54,449 bases of DNA from Methanosarcinales archaeon. GTDB lineage: Archaea > Halobacteriota > Methanosarcinia > Methanosarcinales > Methanoperedenaceae. Under the pieces are notes generated by a model that worked only from the letters and a program-made list of their open reading frames with translations, made no database searches and was not told the origin of the DNA. Of this stretch, positions 42,090 through 49,956 are shown one piece after another. The stretch spans positions 1 to 54,449 of the forward strand of contig CAJPFJ010000012.1 in the NCBI GenBank assembly GCA_905339155.1, read 5' to 3'. Position 1 is the stretch's first letter. The number at the start of each line of letters is the position of its first letter. The translations under genes and the position numbers were made by a program.

Positions 42090-42581
42090 TCACCTCGTTC
42101 CTTTATCAGCTATTGGCTCAAGCATGCTTACGAAAAACGGCGTGTCAATAGTCGTTTTTGGATAGAGCCTTAACAGTTCATCCCTAAGATTTTCAAAAGT
42201 AACCCCACGGTTCCCAAGGTCGAGCTCTGCAAAGCTGCGTCCATTTCGATCAAGAATCTTTGTTGTGGCCCATGTTTTGCCATCGGTTGTTACAAGCTCA
42301 TTCCTCAAATCAAGCTGGCAACATGAAACCACTCTGAACTCTATTCTTGGTTCAAGTGCAGACGCTTTGAACTTGCTTCCCTGCACAACATAATATTCCC
42401 CTTTTAACGGACTCTTCCGGGTTGTGTATAATTTCTTGCATATCGGGAATTCCCCATTCCCAAATATCAGATTACCTTCCTTCAAGATGCCCCGGATCTC
42501 TTCATCAGAATAATATCCTAATCCCCAGCGTAAAGGCAGGTAATCCCATTCTTTCTGCTGTGGGAACCAAACTCTATGCAT
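42090..42581 (-). CDS. Unknown 163-residue protein
   Basis: A mixed protein, rich in Arg/Trp at the start (HRVWFPQQKEWDYLPLRWG). No family recognised. GAGGTG precedes the ATG, and it is 4 bases upstream of the exonuclease gene, so it shares the replication operon. The 283 bases above it (42582-42864) hold no gene I can support. Confidence 0.5.
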   Translation of the reverse strand: MHRVWFPQQKEWDYLPLRWGLGYYSDEEIRGILKEGNLIFGNGEFPICKKLYTTRKSPLKGEYYVVQGSKFKASALEPRIEFRVVSCCQLDLRNELVTTDGKTWATTKILDRNGRSFAELDLGNRGVTFENLRDELLRLYPKTTIDTPFFVSMLEPIADKGTR

Positions 42582-42864
42582 TATAGCACCTCATGAATAG
42601 GAGGCGAGGGAGAGAAGTCCTAACTCTCCCTGCACCGGGGGTGGCTATGTTGTTGTACTGTAGTCGTGCTATTTCATAGTCAGGACGCACTAATGAGACG
42701 CGCGGCACGACCTGCTTATAGATAAAAAGTATCCGCCAGAGACAGAACGTACCATGTTGCCACAAATTTTTCAGTATTATTTTGCTGTCTCCCACGATGT
42801 TGATAAAAGTAAGAAGCGGATTCATTGTGATTTCCCCTCTGCAACATCCTCTGGAATGCCGCTA

Positions 42865-43218
42865 TCATTTGCCATCGTTTACTATCTCCCCGTTTAGCTC
42901 GGAAATTATGATGCGCTTGTTATTCACATCATGTTCGACGTTCAATTGCTGTCCTGAATCCCAGTTAAAAACATTTCCAATTATCGACTTTGAAAGATAT
43001 ATATAAGGAGTTGAGTTACCAGAAGAGTTTTGCAGCCGCCTGACATCCTCTTCTATATCGCCGTCATGTTCTGAAACTATTATCTGTTTTTTTATTTCGT
43101 CATAATCAACCTGAATCTTCTGCCCTTTTTTCCATTTAAAACCCTCCTCGATCAAAGATGCTGAAAGAAGGACATAGGGAACCTTTCCACCTGTTTTCTG
43201 AAGTTTAGTTTTTGTCAT
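42865..43218 (-). CDS. Tandem AbrB/SpoVT-like DNA-binding protein
   Basis: The protein has 117 residues in two similar halves. Each has a line such as VPYVLLSASLIEEGFKWKKG / TPYIYLSKSIIGNVFNWDSG, followed by QKIQVDYDEIKKQIIVSE / QQLNVEHDVNNKRIIISE. This is the swapped-hairpin pattern of AbrB-type proteins, duplicated so that one chain can make a full DNA-binding fold. A near-perfect palindrome lies 18 bases upstream of its start, so self-regulation is likely. Confidence 0.75.
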   Translation of the reverse strand: MTKTKLQKTGGKVPYVLLSASLIEEGFKWKKGQKIQVDYDEIKKQIIVSEHDGDIEEDVRRLQNSSGNSTPYIYLSKSIIGNVFNWDSGQQLNVEHDVNNKRIIISELNGEIVNDGK

Positions 43219-43235
43219 GTTCAGTTCCTAATTAG

Positions 43236-43253
43236 TACGCATTTTAATGCGTA
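43236..43253. promoter_or_regulatory. Palindromic operator upstream of the AbrB-like gene
   Basis: TACGCATT-TT-AATGCGTA, 8-base arms around two bases. Its half-site AATGCGTA recurs as a 14-base palindrome at 23556-23569 in the first codons of the methyltransferase-helicase gene. Likely binding site of the AbrB-like protein. Confidence 0.65.
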
Positions 43254-43449
43254 TAACTATTAATAGGTTTTGGTGCCATGAATAGAGACTTATCCTCCTC
43301 GTTGAGTTCCCCGTCTGTAATCCCTCTCTTTAATGCAGCTGTGAAATGAAACAATATGTTTAAATCATGAACCCATAAAGTTAAACTGTGAACTCAAAAG
43401 TTTAAGCATATTCGGATACACATCCCGCTCGGAGCACTTTTGACAATTT

Positions 43450-44556
43450 ATGGTACAATTCCTAACCCGGCATTCCATAGTCATCGACCTGATATTTTTT
43501 TTACTTGGAGTCATAATTGGGTATTTGTTACATGGACATCCTGCATTTGAGAGAATCAATATATTTATTAAAGGAGCTGTAAAAGGAAATGCAAGACCAT
43601 CCTCAACCAAACGAATCTTGGTTCTAATACTTAAGACGAAAAAGGTAATTCCTGAATATTTTAAGTGTAATTCTTTTATATTCATTCTTTCTGTTTATAT
43701 TCTTCTTTTTGTAACAGTTATTCTTATATCGCCAAACGTTTTTTTAATTCTCAAATGGGTACCTATTGATAGTGATAGTGCACGAACGCTTCTGAGTACT
43801 CTTGCTTCCAGCCAAGCATCGATCATTGCGATTGTTATCGCTTTAACTCTTGTTGCTATTCAAATAGTAGCGGAGGCTTATTCCCTCCGTGCTGTCGAGG
43901 TATTTAGATGGGATGGAAATTTCTGGATTATATTGTTTATATATATTATATCCATAATATATGATGTCTTATTATTAAACGCTATTGAAAATCAATCAAA
44001 CACTACTATTTTGAGCAATATACAAGTGGGAATTAAATTAATTGGTATTAAAAATATTGAAGATTTGATCAGCTTTGCAATCCGATTTGGGGTTTTCGCA
44101 TTTATGGCGTTGTTTATTTTCATTCCCTGCACTATAAGTTCACTTAATGCAAAAAACATTATAAAAAGTTTAGGCAATAGAGTAAAGATTGAAGAATTTC
44201 AAAATACCATAAATGTAGCCTATAGAGATAGCCCTTCAACCTATTCACCCCGAATATTGGGAGAGAATGACAAAATTATACCTTTGATAGAGATTATTAA
44301 AAAAGCAATAAAAGAAGACAATAGCACAACTGCAAAAATTGGCATAACAGAACTGAAAAATATTTGCATTAAGATTATTCATGCCGGTGGAGAGAGAGAT
44401 GGAATTATAAGACACTTTTGTGAACATTTCATGAAAATTAATAATTTTTCATTGGAAAGGAATGATGAAGATTCTGTGATTGAGATTGCCGAGTCTTTAA
44501 GAGAAATAGGTGAAACAGCCATAGATGAAGGATTGGAGTTTAGAATATGGTGGTAA
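43450..44556 (+). CDS. Membrane protein with helical-repeat tail
   Basis: A 368-residue protein. Hydrophobic segments lie at about 10-28, 75-100, 118-142, 155-180 and 210-232. The block LASSQASIIAIVIALTLVAIQIV recalls DUF2254-type membrane proteins, though only loosely. Residues from about 265 on are amphipathic helices (IIEIIKKAIKE..; VIEIAESLREIGE) like an alpha-solenoid, which appear to continue in the next gene in another frame. It is AT-rich and on the plus strand, unlike its surroundings. Confidence 0.6.
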   Translation: MVQFLTRHSIVIDLIFFLLGVIIGYLLHGHPAFERINIFIKGAVKGNARPSSTKRILVLILKTKKVIPEYFKCNSFIFILSVYILLFVTVILISPNVFLILKWVPIDSDSARTLLSTLASSQASIIAIVIALTLVAIQIVAEAYSLRAVEVFRWDGNFWIILFIYIISIIYDVLLLNAIENQSNTTILSNIQVGIKLIGIKNIEDLISFAIRFGVFAFMALFIFIPCTISSLNAKNIIKSLGNRVKIEEFQNTINVAYRDSPSTYSPRILGENDKIIPLIEIIKKAIKEDNSTTAKIGITELKNICIKIIHAGGERDGIIRHFCEHFMKINNFSLERNDEDSVIEIAESLREIGETAIDEGLEFRIWW

Positions 44557-45413
44557 TTACTACTCTTAAAAAAATTGGAATCGATGCTATAAATAAAAAG
44601 TGGCGCAATGCCACAGAGTCTGTAATAGAATCACTTGGAGACATCTATATAAAAGCATTAGAAAGTGATGTTTTGCTTTCCTCTGATGTAGGACGGGCAG
44701 TAGGTTATGCCATCAAAGATCTGGTGGAGGTCTCTTTAAAAGAAGAATTAGAATTCACGGTAGAATATATAGCTAAGCCGATTAAAAAAATATGTCTGCG
44801 AGCTATAGAAAAAGCAGAATCAAAACCAAATTTCCAAAAATTAATGACCTCTATAGATATAAATCTAATAAAACATTTGGAATATATTGGTAAAAAAACT
44901 TTGGAACGTGAGAGGGAATACCCGCGACCTGAGACGGAAAATATTATTAGACTTCTAATTGAAATTGGTATTAAAATTGTCAAAATCAGAACAAACCAAT
45001 TTGATGAACAGTTAATAAGAAAGCATATTATTTCGATATTTCGGCAGGCGTTTGATAATAGAAAAGAGGAGATTTTAATCGGTAGTCTAATAAATCCTAT
45101 TTTAAATTTAGGTTTGGAAATTTCAGCGAAATATACTAAATATGGATTTTATGCCGAGCCTGAAGAAATCAAGAAATTAGACATTAAATCTAAAAATGAT
45201 ATTGAAATTGAATATAAATGGATCATAGATTTACTCGGAGAAATTGGCAAAAATACAAATGAGAAATCATTAAGTGATGCAATAAAAGACGTAGGTGAGA
45301 GCATCATCGCAATAGGTGGTCAGTGTGAAAAATATGAAATATTGAAAGCTGCTGAACATGCTGCTAAGACTCTTGAGGATTTAGGGTTTGTGTCCAGAGA
45401 CCGTCCGCAGTAA
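44547..45413 (+). CDS. Alpha-solenoid protein, possibly split from the upstream gene
   Basis: A 288-residue all-helical repeat protein (SVIESLGDIYIKALESDV; VEVSLKEELEFTVEYI; LLGEIGKNTNEKSL). The repeats continue the pattern at the end of the membrane protein upstream, which it overlaps by 10 bases in a different frame. Either two subunits are made by coupled translation, or one long gene was broken by a frameshift. Function unknown; membrane-anchored solenoids are common in accessory defence islands. Confidence 0.6.
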   Translation: MVVITTLKKIGIDAINKKWRNATESVIESLGDIYIKALESDVLLSSDVGRAVGYAIKDLVEVSLKEELEFTVEYIAKPIKKICLRAIEKAESKPNFQKLMTSIDINLIKHLEYIGKKTLEREREYPRPETENIIRLLIEIGIKIVKIRTNQFDEQLIRKHIISIFRQAFDNRKEEILIGSLINPILNLGLEISAKYTKYGFYAEPEEIKKLDIKSKNDIEIEYKWIIDLLGEIGKNTNEKSLSDAIKDVGESIIAIGGQCEKYEILKAAEHAAKTLEDLGFVSRDRPQ

Positions 45414-45482
45414 ACTTTGTTAAGATTATTTTTACACCAAGTTCAAAAAATGGACAATGCAGTGTGTTTTTATATTAAAACC

Positions 45483-45622
45483 GACTTGAATTTTGGACTA
45501 ATTTTACTGCAGGAGGTTTGTGGACACCAACTTTAGGCATAAACGATTTAGTTATGGATGCTTTTAATAATTATCCGAAATTCAAAGAGATCTATTATAG
45601 ATATGTTCAAGCATATGTTTGA
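45483..45622 (+). pseudogene. C-terminal gene remnant in the 45414-45801 gap
   Basis: An open plus-strand stretch reads RLEFWTNFTAGGLWTPTLG and ends with FKEIYYRYVQAYV-stop. There is no start codon and a stop closes it upstream. It looks like the 3' end of a lost gene. The rest of the gap has no gene I can support; a 52-codon minus-strand frame (MKVMVYQLVKWLSWDW...) is present but has no ribosome site. Confidence 0.3.
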
Positions 45623-45801
45623 AAATGTATCTTGTAGAAATGATTCTGCATAATCTATCCAGTCCCACGATAGCCATTTCACCAACTGATATACCATGAC
45701 TTTCATCAAAATTCCAGTTTCATCTTATGGGTATAGTTCACAGCAGCTTCAATTTCAGGTTCTATGCTTTCACCTTTTTTCAAAATGAGAACAGTGCGGA
45801 T

Positions 45802-45906
45802 TCATGCAAACTTCTTCATCCACGCCGCATCCGTACACTGGTTCTCCCATCTTTGAAAAGGAGCTTTTGACTCTCTCCCCTGACCGCAATGAGGACATTC
45901 GCTCAT
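45802..45906 (-). CDS. 34-residue zinc-finger peptide
   Basis: The frame reads MSECPHCGQGRESKAPFQRW and continues ENQCTDAAWMKKFA-stop. CPHCG is a zinc knuckle. It starts two bases after the RPA-like gene with GGGCAGTG upstream. Short but in keeping with the other mini zinc ribbons of the element. Confidence 0.4.
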   Translation of the reverse strand: MSECPHCGQGRESKAPFQRWENQCTDAAWMKKFA

Positions 45907-45908
45907 GG

Positions 45909-46376
45909 TTACACTGCCCTGAAGAAACCGCCCCTGGGTTCGAATATTTCACCAGCTATTTTGAGCTTTTCGAGGATGCTGTCAACATCGAGCATGGCAT
46001 ACCCCAGGGTCCCGAGGACGTTCTGTATGGTATCTCTCGCCAGAGCACCCTGCGGCTTATGTGTCTTGAGTATGTCAAGAACCATTATCTCTGATTCCAG
46101 CATGACTTTGCCTCTTACTGTTACCCACTCGTCATCCTCTTCGACTGAGCCTACGCGGGCCAATCCCGCATTATCCGACTTGGAGGACTCAAACGGAAGG
46201 TTGTGATCCTTGCGAAGCGCCATTGTCACCGTTCTCACGGCCTCATTCAGGGGAACCTTGTAACCGAGCAAGTAGTTCAACTTGTCCCTGACTTTGCTCT
46301 TATCAAGTTCTATACCAGCCGATTTAAACCGGCTATAAATGTTTTCGATTTCGTTATCTATCGATGTTGTATTCAT
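45909..46376 (-). CDS. RPA-N-like domain with winged helix
   Basis: A 155-residue protein. The first 55 residues (IENIYSRFKSAGIELDKSKV; LNYLLGYKVPLNEAVRTV) resemble the helical N-terminal domain of archaeal RPA single-strand-binding proteins. A short linker has VTVRGKVM, and the end (IMVLDILKTHKPQGALARDT; LGYAMLDVDSILEKL) looks like a winged helix of the kind on MCM C-termini. No OB fold is seen, so it may be a replication adaptor rather than an SSB. The assignment is tentative. Confidence 0.45.
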   Translation of the reverse strand: MNTTSIDNEIENIYSRFKSAGIELDKSKVRDKLNYLLGYKVPLNEAVRTVTMALRKDHNLPFESSKSDNAGLARVGSVEEDDEWVTVRGKVMLESEIMVLDILKTHKPQGALARDTIQNVLGTLGYAMLDVDSILEKLKIAGEIFEPRGGFFRAV

Positions 46377-46439
46377 ATAATCACCTTTGAGACGACATTG
46401 AGCCGCAGTTTAGCTTACTGCTACATGAAAAAGGTCTGA

Positions 46440-46485
46440 AAAGTGCCATGATAATGGTTCGGTCGGCCTTGCCGACTTGCACTTT
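46440..46485. other. Compact three-way junction upstream of the RPA-like gene
   Basis: On the plus strand: AAAGTG, hairpin CCAT-GATA-ATGG, linker TTCG, hairpin GTCGGC-CTT-GCCGAC, then CACTTT closing with AAAGTG. It has the same plan (outer stem, short hairpin, long hairpin) and the same kind of location as the four repeat copies, without sequence identity. It may be a diverged fifth member. Confidence 0.5.
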
Positions 46486-46535
46486 CGCCACTCGAAGGGT
46501 AAACCTTTATCAATGCCGCGGCTGAAAAATGAAAT

Positions 46536-46561
46536 AAAATGCTGATGATATCATGCATTTT
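46536..46561 (-). terminator. Terminator-like inverted repeat
   Basis: AAAATGC and GCATTTT (7-base arms) enclose a second palindrome ATGATATCAT. On the minus strand it follows the zinc-ribbon gene stop by 7 bases and is followed by T-rich sequence. It could end the first transcript of the element's operon. Confidence 0.4.
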
Positions 46562-46568
46562 CTTCCTG

Positions 46569-47000
46569 TCACTTACCAGGTGGTCTAGGCTTCCGGGACT
46601 CCTTTGCACGCTCCTCTGTGGCGATATGTATTATTGCCAATTGGACAGCCTGTACATCATCTGTAAATATACCGTGCTCTAGTAGGTAATCCAGATCTTT
46701 TATTACTAATTGACACAGAGCGCCACGAATGCCTGGGCACTGACCTTTCATAAAGCCACCTGATTTAACTCTCGTCTCCTTCCCTTCGAATGATTCGAGT
46801 TGTTCTGATAGCCATTTCCGTGCTTTTTCGGGGTCGTGGTTTCGCAGGCTCGTGAACCCGTTCTCCATGTTCCGGCATGAATCGCACCTTTTCGTGCCCA
46901 AGGATGATGTTGACCTGCCGCATACTTCGCAGGGAACTTTTGCCTCCCTCCTTCGAATACGTTCGGCAGCAAAGGTTTTTATTCTATCTAGCAGGCGCAT
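46569..47000 (-). CDS. Zinc-ribbon protein with helical C-terminus
   Basis: A 143-residue protein. A basic N-terminal helix (MRLLDRIKTFAAERIRRREA) is followed by a zinc ribbon (CEVCGRSTSS..RCDSC) and a helical domain (LVIKDLDYLLEHGIFTDDVQ). GGGGGAG precedes the ATG. Its start lies in the end of the 59-residue gene. It may bind DNA. No family recognised. Confidence 0.6.
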   Translation of the reverse strand: MRLLDRIKTFAAERIRRREAKVPCEVCGRSTSSLGTKRCDSCRNMENGFTSLRNHDPEKARKWLSEQLESFEGKETRVKSGGFMKGQCPGIRGALCQLVIKDLDYLLEHGIFTDDVQAVQLAIIHIATEERAKESRKPRPPGK

Positions 47001-47163
47001 TTTCTCCCCCCTCATCTGCATTTTTAGTTTCTGCAATTTCTTTTACCGCTCTGAACATTTCGTCATCTTCAGCCAGAACATCAATGACCGGTCTGTGCCT
47101 GTTATAGAAATCCTTGAGCAGGCATGTTTCTCTGGAATTTTGCATGTCAATTTCCTCTTTCAT
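46984..47163 (-). CDS. 59-residue acidic protein
   Basis: The frame reads MKEEIDMQNSRETCLLKDFY and continues as an acidic helix (VLAEDDEMFRAVKEIAE). The start overlaps the upstream stop (ATGA) and its end overlaps the next start by 17 bases, a layout seen throughout this operon. Function unknown. Confidence 0.55.
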   Translation of the reverse strand: MKEEIDMQNSRETCLLKDFYNRHRPVIDVLAEDDEMFRAVKEIAETKNADEGGENAPAR

Positions 47164-47402
47164 TTGACAAACCTGGCGGCAAAATTCTGTATTTCTCTAT
47201 CCCCGTAGACTGCATGCTCTCGCAGGAAACTTATGACATGTCTGATCTTGGGCCCTTCTCCCTTTTTCCCAATGGTCGGTTTTACTCCTGCCAGTGCAGC
47301 CGCAGCTTTATATGCATCGGTAATCTTTTTATAAAGATCACCTATGTATCTGTGATCTTCTGGTGTCACGCAAACAACTTTTCTTTCAACATTTGTTTCC
47401 AT
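47160..47402 (-). CDS. 80-residue helical protein, first gene of the element's operon
   Basis: A small basic protein (VVCVTPEDHRYIGDLYKKIT; IRHVISFLREHAVYGDREI). AAAGGAGGATAAT precedes the ATG. Its location at the head of a 38 kb unidirectional gene array suggests an early or regulatory role. Family unknown. Confidence 0.55.
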   Translation of the reverse strand: METNVERKVVCVTPEDHRYIGDLYKKITDAYKAAAALAGVKPTIGKKGEGPKIRHVISFLREHAVYGDREIQNFAARFVK

Positions 47403-47423
47403 CTGATTATCCTCCTTTTATAG

Positions 47424-47439
47424 TCGCAGTAGTGTGCGA
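47424..47439. promoter_or_regulatory. Inverted repeat at the head of the element's operon
   Basis: TCGCA-GTAGTG-TGCGA lies 22 bases upstream of the first minus-strand gene, next to TATAAAAGG, which could be its TATA box on the minus strand. A regulator binding here would control the start of the whole array. Short arms make this tentative. Confidence 0.35.
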
Positions 47440-47496
47440 TTTTTTCTTTGTCAATCAAACCAAAGGTTTATGCATCCGCAGACCTATGGTGTTTTT

Positions 47497-47603
47497 AGAG
47501 CACGGAGGGGACGTTAGTGCGTCCCCCTGGCGTCTGTCCGATAGTCTTATGCGGTTCTGAGAAAGCCGCACTGATTATCCTCCGGGCAGACGCACGCGCT
47601 CCA
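47497..47603 (+). ncRNA. Predicted three-way-junction RNA at the right edge of the element
   Basis: About 107 nt. P1 pairs GAGCACG with CGCGCTC (one mismatch); P2 is GGGGACG-TTAGTG-CGTCCCC; P3 starts GCGTCTG / CAGACGC, continues GATAGTC / GATTATC and TGCGG / CCGCA. All arms were checked by hand. A TATA-like AAAGGTTTATGC at 47462-47473 lies about 25 bases before the predicted 5' end, as expected for an archaeal promoter on the plus strand. There is no open reading frame and no tRNA or snoRNA box that I can identify. Family unknown. Confidence 0.65.
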
Positions 47604-47897
47604 AATTATTATTAATTAAACAATTGGCTTATATTCCTGAGGTAAGTAGTAGTGAAAGTGCAACCCCTTTTTCAGTGAAAAATTTAGCAAATTTTTAAAT
47701 ATCTTGTTGATATTAACAGTAAGTATCATGTGTCAGGTGAAAAACGCCTCAAAATGGACTTCATGGCAAGTGTCTTCAGAGTATCCCTCTGAAAACCAAC
47801 AGCTATGGAATATCCTGCCTTAAAATACTGAGTTATGTGAGGGCGTTAAACAAAAATTTCAAATCCCTCCCGGGGCTTCCTTCAACTTTTTCACAAG

Positions 47898-47912
47898 CAT
47901 CATACATTATAT
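47898..47912 (+). promoter_or_regulatory. Promoter of trm1
   Basis: CATCATACATTATATATGC contains a TATA box about 35 bases before the trm1 ATG, which has no ribosome site. This fits a leaderless archaeal mRNA. The 47604-47941 gap otherwise holds a small TCAGAG/CTCTGA hairpin and no gene I can support; it should contain the right junction of the element. Confidence 0.5.
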
Positions 47913-47941
47913 ATGCAATTCCCGCCAAAGTGGCCAATCCC

Positions 47942-49075
47942 ATGCTCACAAAAATTATCACAGAAGGCACAACAAGGATCGAGGTTCCCGTTCCTGACGA
48001 GAACTCAAGTTTTCCGCCATCATCAGTCGCCGTCTTCTATAATCCTGCAATGAAAGTCAACCGGGATGTCGCGGTTGCAGCAATAGCATGTTTTTCAAAA
48101 GATGATCCTGAATACACGTATCTTGACGCCCTTTCGGCATCAGGGATCCGGGGGGTTCGCATCGCCAATGAAGTGGGTCTTGATACCACAATGAGCGACT
48201 GGGAAGGAACTTCCTTTGAATTAATTAAAAAGAATATCCAGCTCAATAACCTCACGAATTGCACTGCAATGAAGAGAAACGCCAATGTGGTGATGATGGA
48301 TGGCAGTTTCGATATTATCGATCTTGACCCTTTCGGGACCCCGGCGCCATTCCTGGATGCTGCCTGTTATTCAACAAAGCGGCTGCTTTGCATAACAGCC
48401 ACAGATACCGCGCCCCTTTGCGGCGCCCATAAAAAAGCAGGTATCAGGAACTATTCAGCCGTCCCTCTTAAGACTGAATATTATCCTGAGATGGGAGTCA
48501 GGATCTTAATGGGCGCAGTTGCCAGGACCCTTGCTAAATATGATAAGGCCATGACGCCTTTACTCTCTTATGCTTCTGCACATTATGTCAGGCTCTTCGT
48601 ATCTGTGAAAAAAGGCATCAAGGAAGCTGATGAAGCCTTAAAAGTCATGGGATTTCTGTCACATTGCTTTAATTGCGGCGATAGAAAGTGGAAGTTCGGG
48701 CTGGCTGTCCATCTGGAAGAAAAATGTCCTGTGTGCGGGCACACAACATCGCTTGCAGGGCCGCTGTGGCTCGGGAAACTTCATGAACGGGAGTTTTGCG
48801 AGATGTTGTTAGGCCAGACCAAAGAGAGAGAATTTAAGGAGGGGCCAAAATTGGTCGCTACATGCAGGGATGAACTTGAGATCCCGATGCATTACGACAT
48901 TCATAAGGTTTGTAAATCACTCGGGATAACTGCAATGTCAACGATAGAACTTATCATTGCTTTAAAGGAAATGGGTTTTCAAGCATCACGGACGCATTTT
49001 TCAGGGATTTCCTTCAAGACGGATGCGAGTATGAAAGAGATAAAGAGGGTAGTTTTGGGTCTGGTCAAAAGTTAG
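47942..49075 (+). CDS. trm1: tRNA (guanine-26-N2)-dimethyltransferase
   Basis: The 377-residue length is typical of archaeal Trm1. Motifs include the SAM loop DALSASGIRGVRIANE (near 60), the catalytic DLDPFGTPAPFLDAA (near 124), TDTAPLCG (near 150), and a zinc ribbon CFNCGDRKW...CPVCGH in the C-terminal domain. It makes N2,N2-dimethylguanosine at position 26 of tRNA. The ATG at 47942 fits the family N-terminus (MLTKIITEGTTRIEVP); an in-frame GTG lies 105 bases upstream. First chromosomal gene to the right of the element. Confidence 0.95.
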   Translation: MLTKIITEGTTRIEVPVPDENSSFPPSSVAVFYNPAMKVNRDVAVAAIACFSKDDPEYTYLDALSASGIRGVRIANEVGLDTTMSDWEGTSFELIKKNIQLNNLTNCTAMKRNANVVMMDGSFDIIDLDPFGTPAPFLDAACYSTKRLLCITATDTAPLCGAHKKAGIRNYSAVPLKTEYYPEMGVRILMGAVARTLAKYDKAMTPLLSYASAHYVRLFVSVKKGIKEADEALKVMGFLSHCFNCGDRKWKFGLAVHLEEKCPVCGHTTSLAGPLWLGKLHEREFCEMLLGQTKEREFKEGPKLVATCRDELEIPMHYDIHKVCKSLGITAMSTIELIIALKEMGFQASRTHFSGISFKTDASMKEIKRVVLGLVKS

Positions 49076-49108
49076 TAACCCTGAAACTTATTGGACATTA
49101 ATAGGGCT

Positions 49109-49858
49109 TTAAAGTATTTTTTCCTCCCCTTTCTCTTTTGTCCTGATCCGCACATCCTTCAAAAAAGGAATACTCCTGGCAAGAACAATCATCTCATCCC
49201 TCGTAAGCACTTTCTCTTTCCTGATCTCACCTTCAGGGGCATTTTCAGGAATACCCTGCTGGATAACATAGGTACACTCCCTCCCCACAAGCGCCCTGGC
49301 AATTCCCAAAACATCCGAAAACAGTCGAAAAACGGTTGTCCGGACTTCAATTTCAATACCATTCAGATCCAGCGACTTTCTTGCGCGCATGGCTGCATCA
49401 TCCCTTCCTCCTGTTATATAGCTGTATTTTTGGGCGTCATCAAGGGGCGCTTTGATATCAAGAAATATCTTATCAAGAAGCTTTTTCTCCATTAACTCTG
49501 AAAGCCGCTCCGGATAGTATCCGTTCGTTTCGATTCCAGCAAGCAATCCCTGTTTTTTTGCGAATCTTGCAAGATATTCTAATGCGTCATACTGGGTCGT
49601 TGGTTCTCCTCCTGAGAAAACCACTGCGCTTATAAAGGGTTTTGCATCAAGTATCTTTTTTTCTATTTCTTCAATTTCCACCACGCTCCCACCTTTATAC
49701 AAGGGTTCTATGCGCTGGTTTGCAACTTTTATGAAACTATTGTTCGAACAATATAAACATTTAAAATTACAGCCGTTAAAAAAAATCACAGATACGGACC
49801 TGCCGTACCAGTCTATAGTGGATACAGGAATCACTATGCCGCTAAAAATTAATTTCAT
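49109..49858 (-). CDS. Radical SAM activating protein (NrdG-like)
   Basis: A 249-residue protein with CNFKCLYC (CxxxCxxC, near residue 29), the Gly motif VVFSGGEPTTQ (near 86), and IETNGYYPE. It is of the anaerobic ribonucleotide-reductase-activase type, which makes a glycyl radical on a partner. No nrdD gene is in the window, so the partner is unknown. GGAG precedes the ATG at 49858. Confidence 0.85.
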   Translation of the reverse strand: MKLIFSGIVIPVSTIDWYGRSVSVIFFNGCNFKCLYCSNNSFIKVANQRIEPLYKGGSVVEIEEIEKKILDAKPFISAVVFSGGEPTTQYDALEYLARFAKKQGLLAGIETNGYYPERLSELMEKKLLDKIFLDIKAPLDDAQKYSYITGGRDDAAMRARKSLDLNGIEIEVRTTVFRLFSDVLGIARALVGRECTYVIQQGIPENAPEGEIRKEKVLTRDEMIVLARSIPFLKDVRIRTKEKGEEKIL

Positions 49859-49956
49859 TTGGTCTCCTTTTATCAAAAAGATTATCAGTTAATAAACCAA
49901 TTTCATATTGGGGCGTTATAAATCTTGCGCCTGAGTAGATAAGAATTGGAGGTACA

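Noticed and set aside
42574..42825. 83-codon minus-strand frame in the gap above the exonuclease operon
   Set aside because: No ribosome site, unusual composition and overlap with the well-supported start at 42581.
44540..44560. Programmed frameshift between the membrane and solenoid genes
   Set aside because: No classic slippery heptamer or downstream stem is visible; kept only as a possible split gene.
45770..45952. 60-codon minus-strand frame overlapping the RPA-like gene end
   Set aside because: The competing 34-codon frame has a better start position and a CPHCG motif; the longer one lies inside the end of the RPA-like gene.
9299..47402. CRISPR array
   Set aside because: No regularly spaced direct repeats of 24-40 bases were seen; the four structured repeats are kilobases apart.
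47604..47941. Integrase attachment repeat matching the left junction
   Set aside because: I looked for a shared direct repeat between this gap and 7264-7361 or 9322-9475 and found none longer than chance; the intron may have removed it.
49091..49495. 134-codon plus-strand frame opposite the radical SAM gene
   Set aside because: Antisense shadow of a gene with clear CxxxCxxC and Gly motifs.
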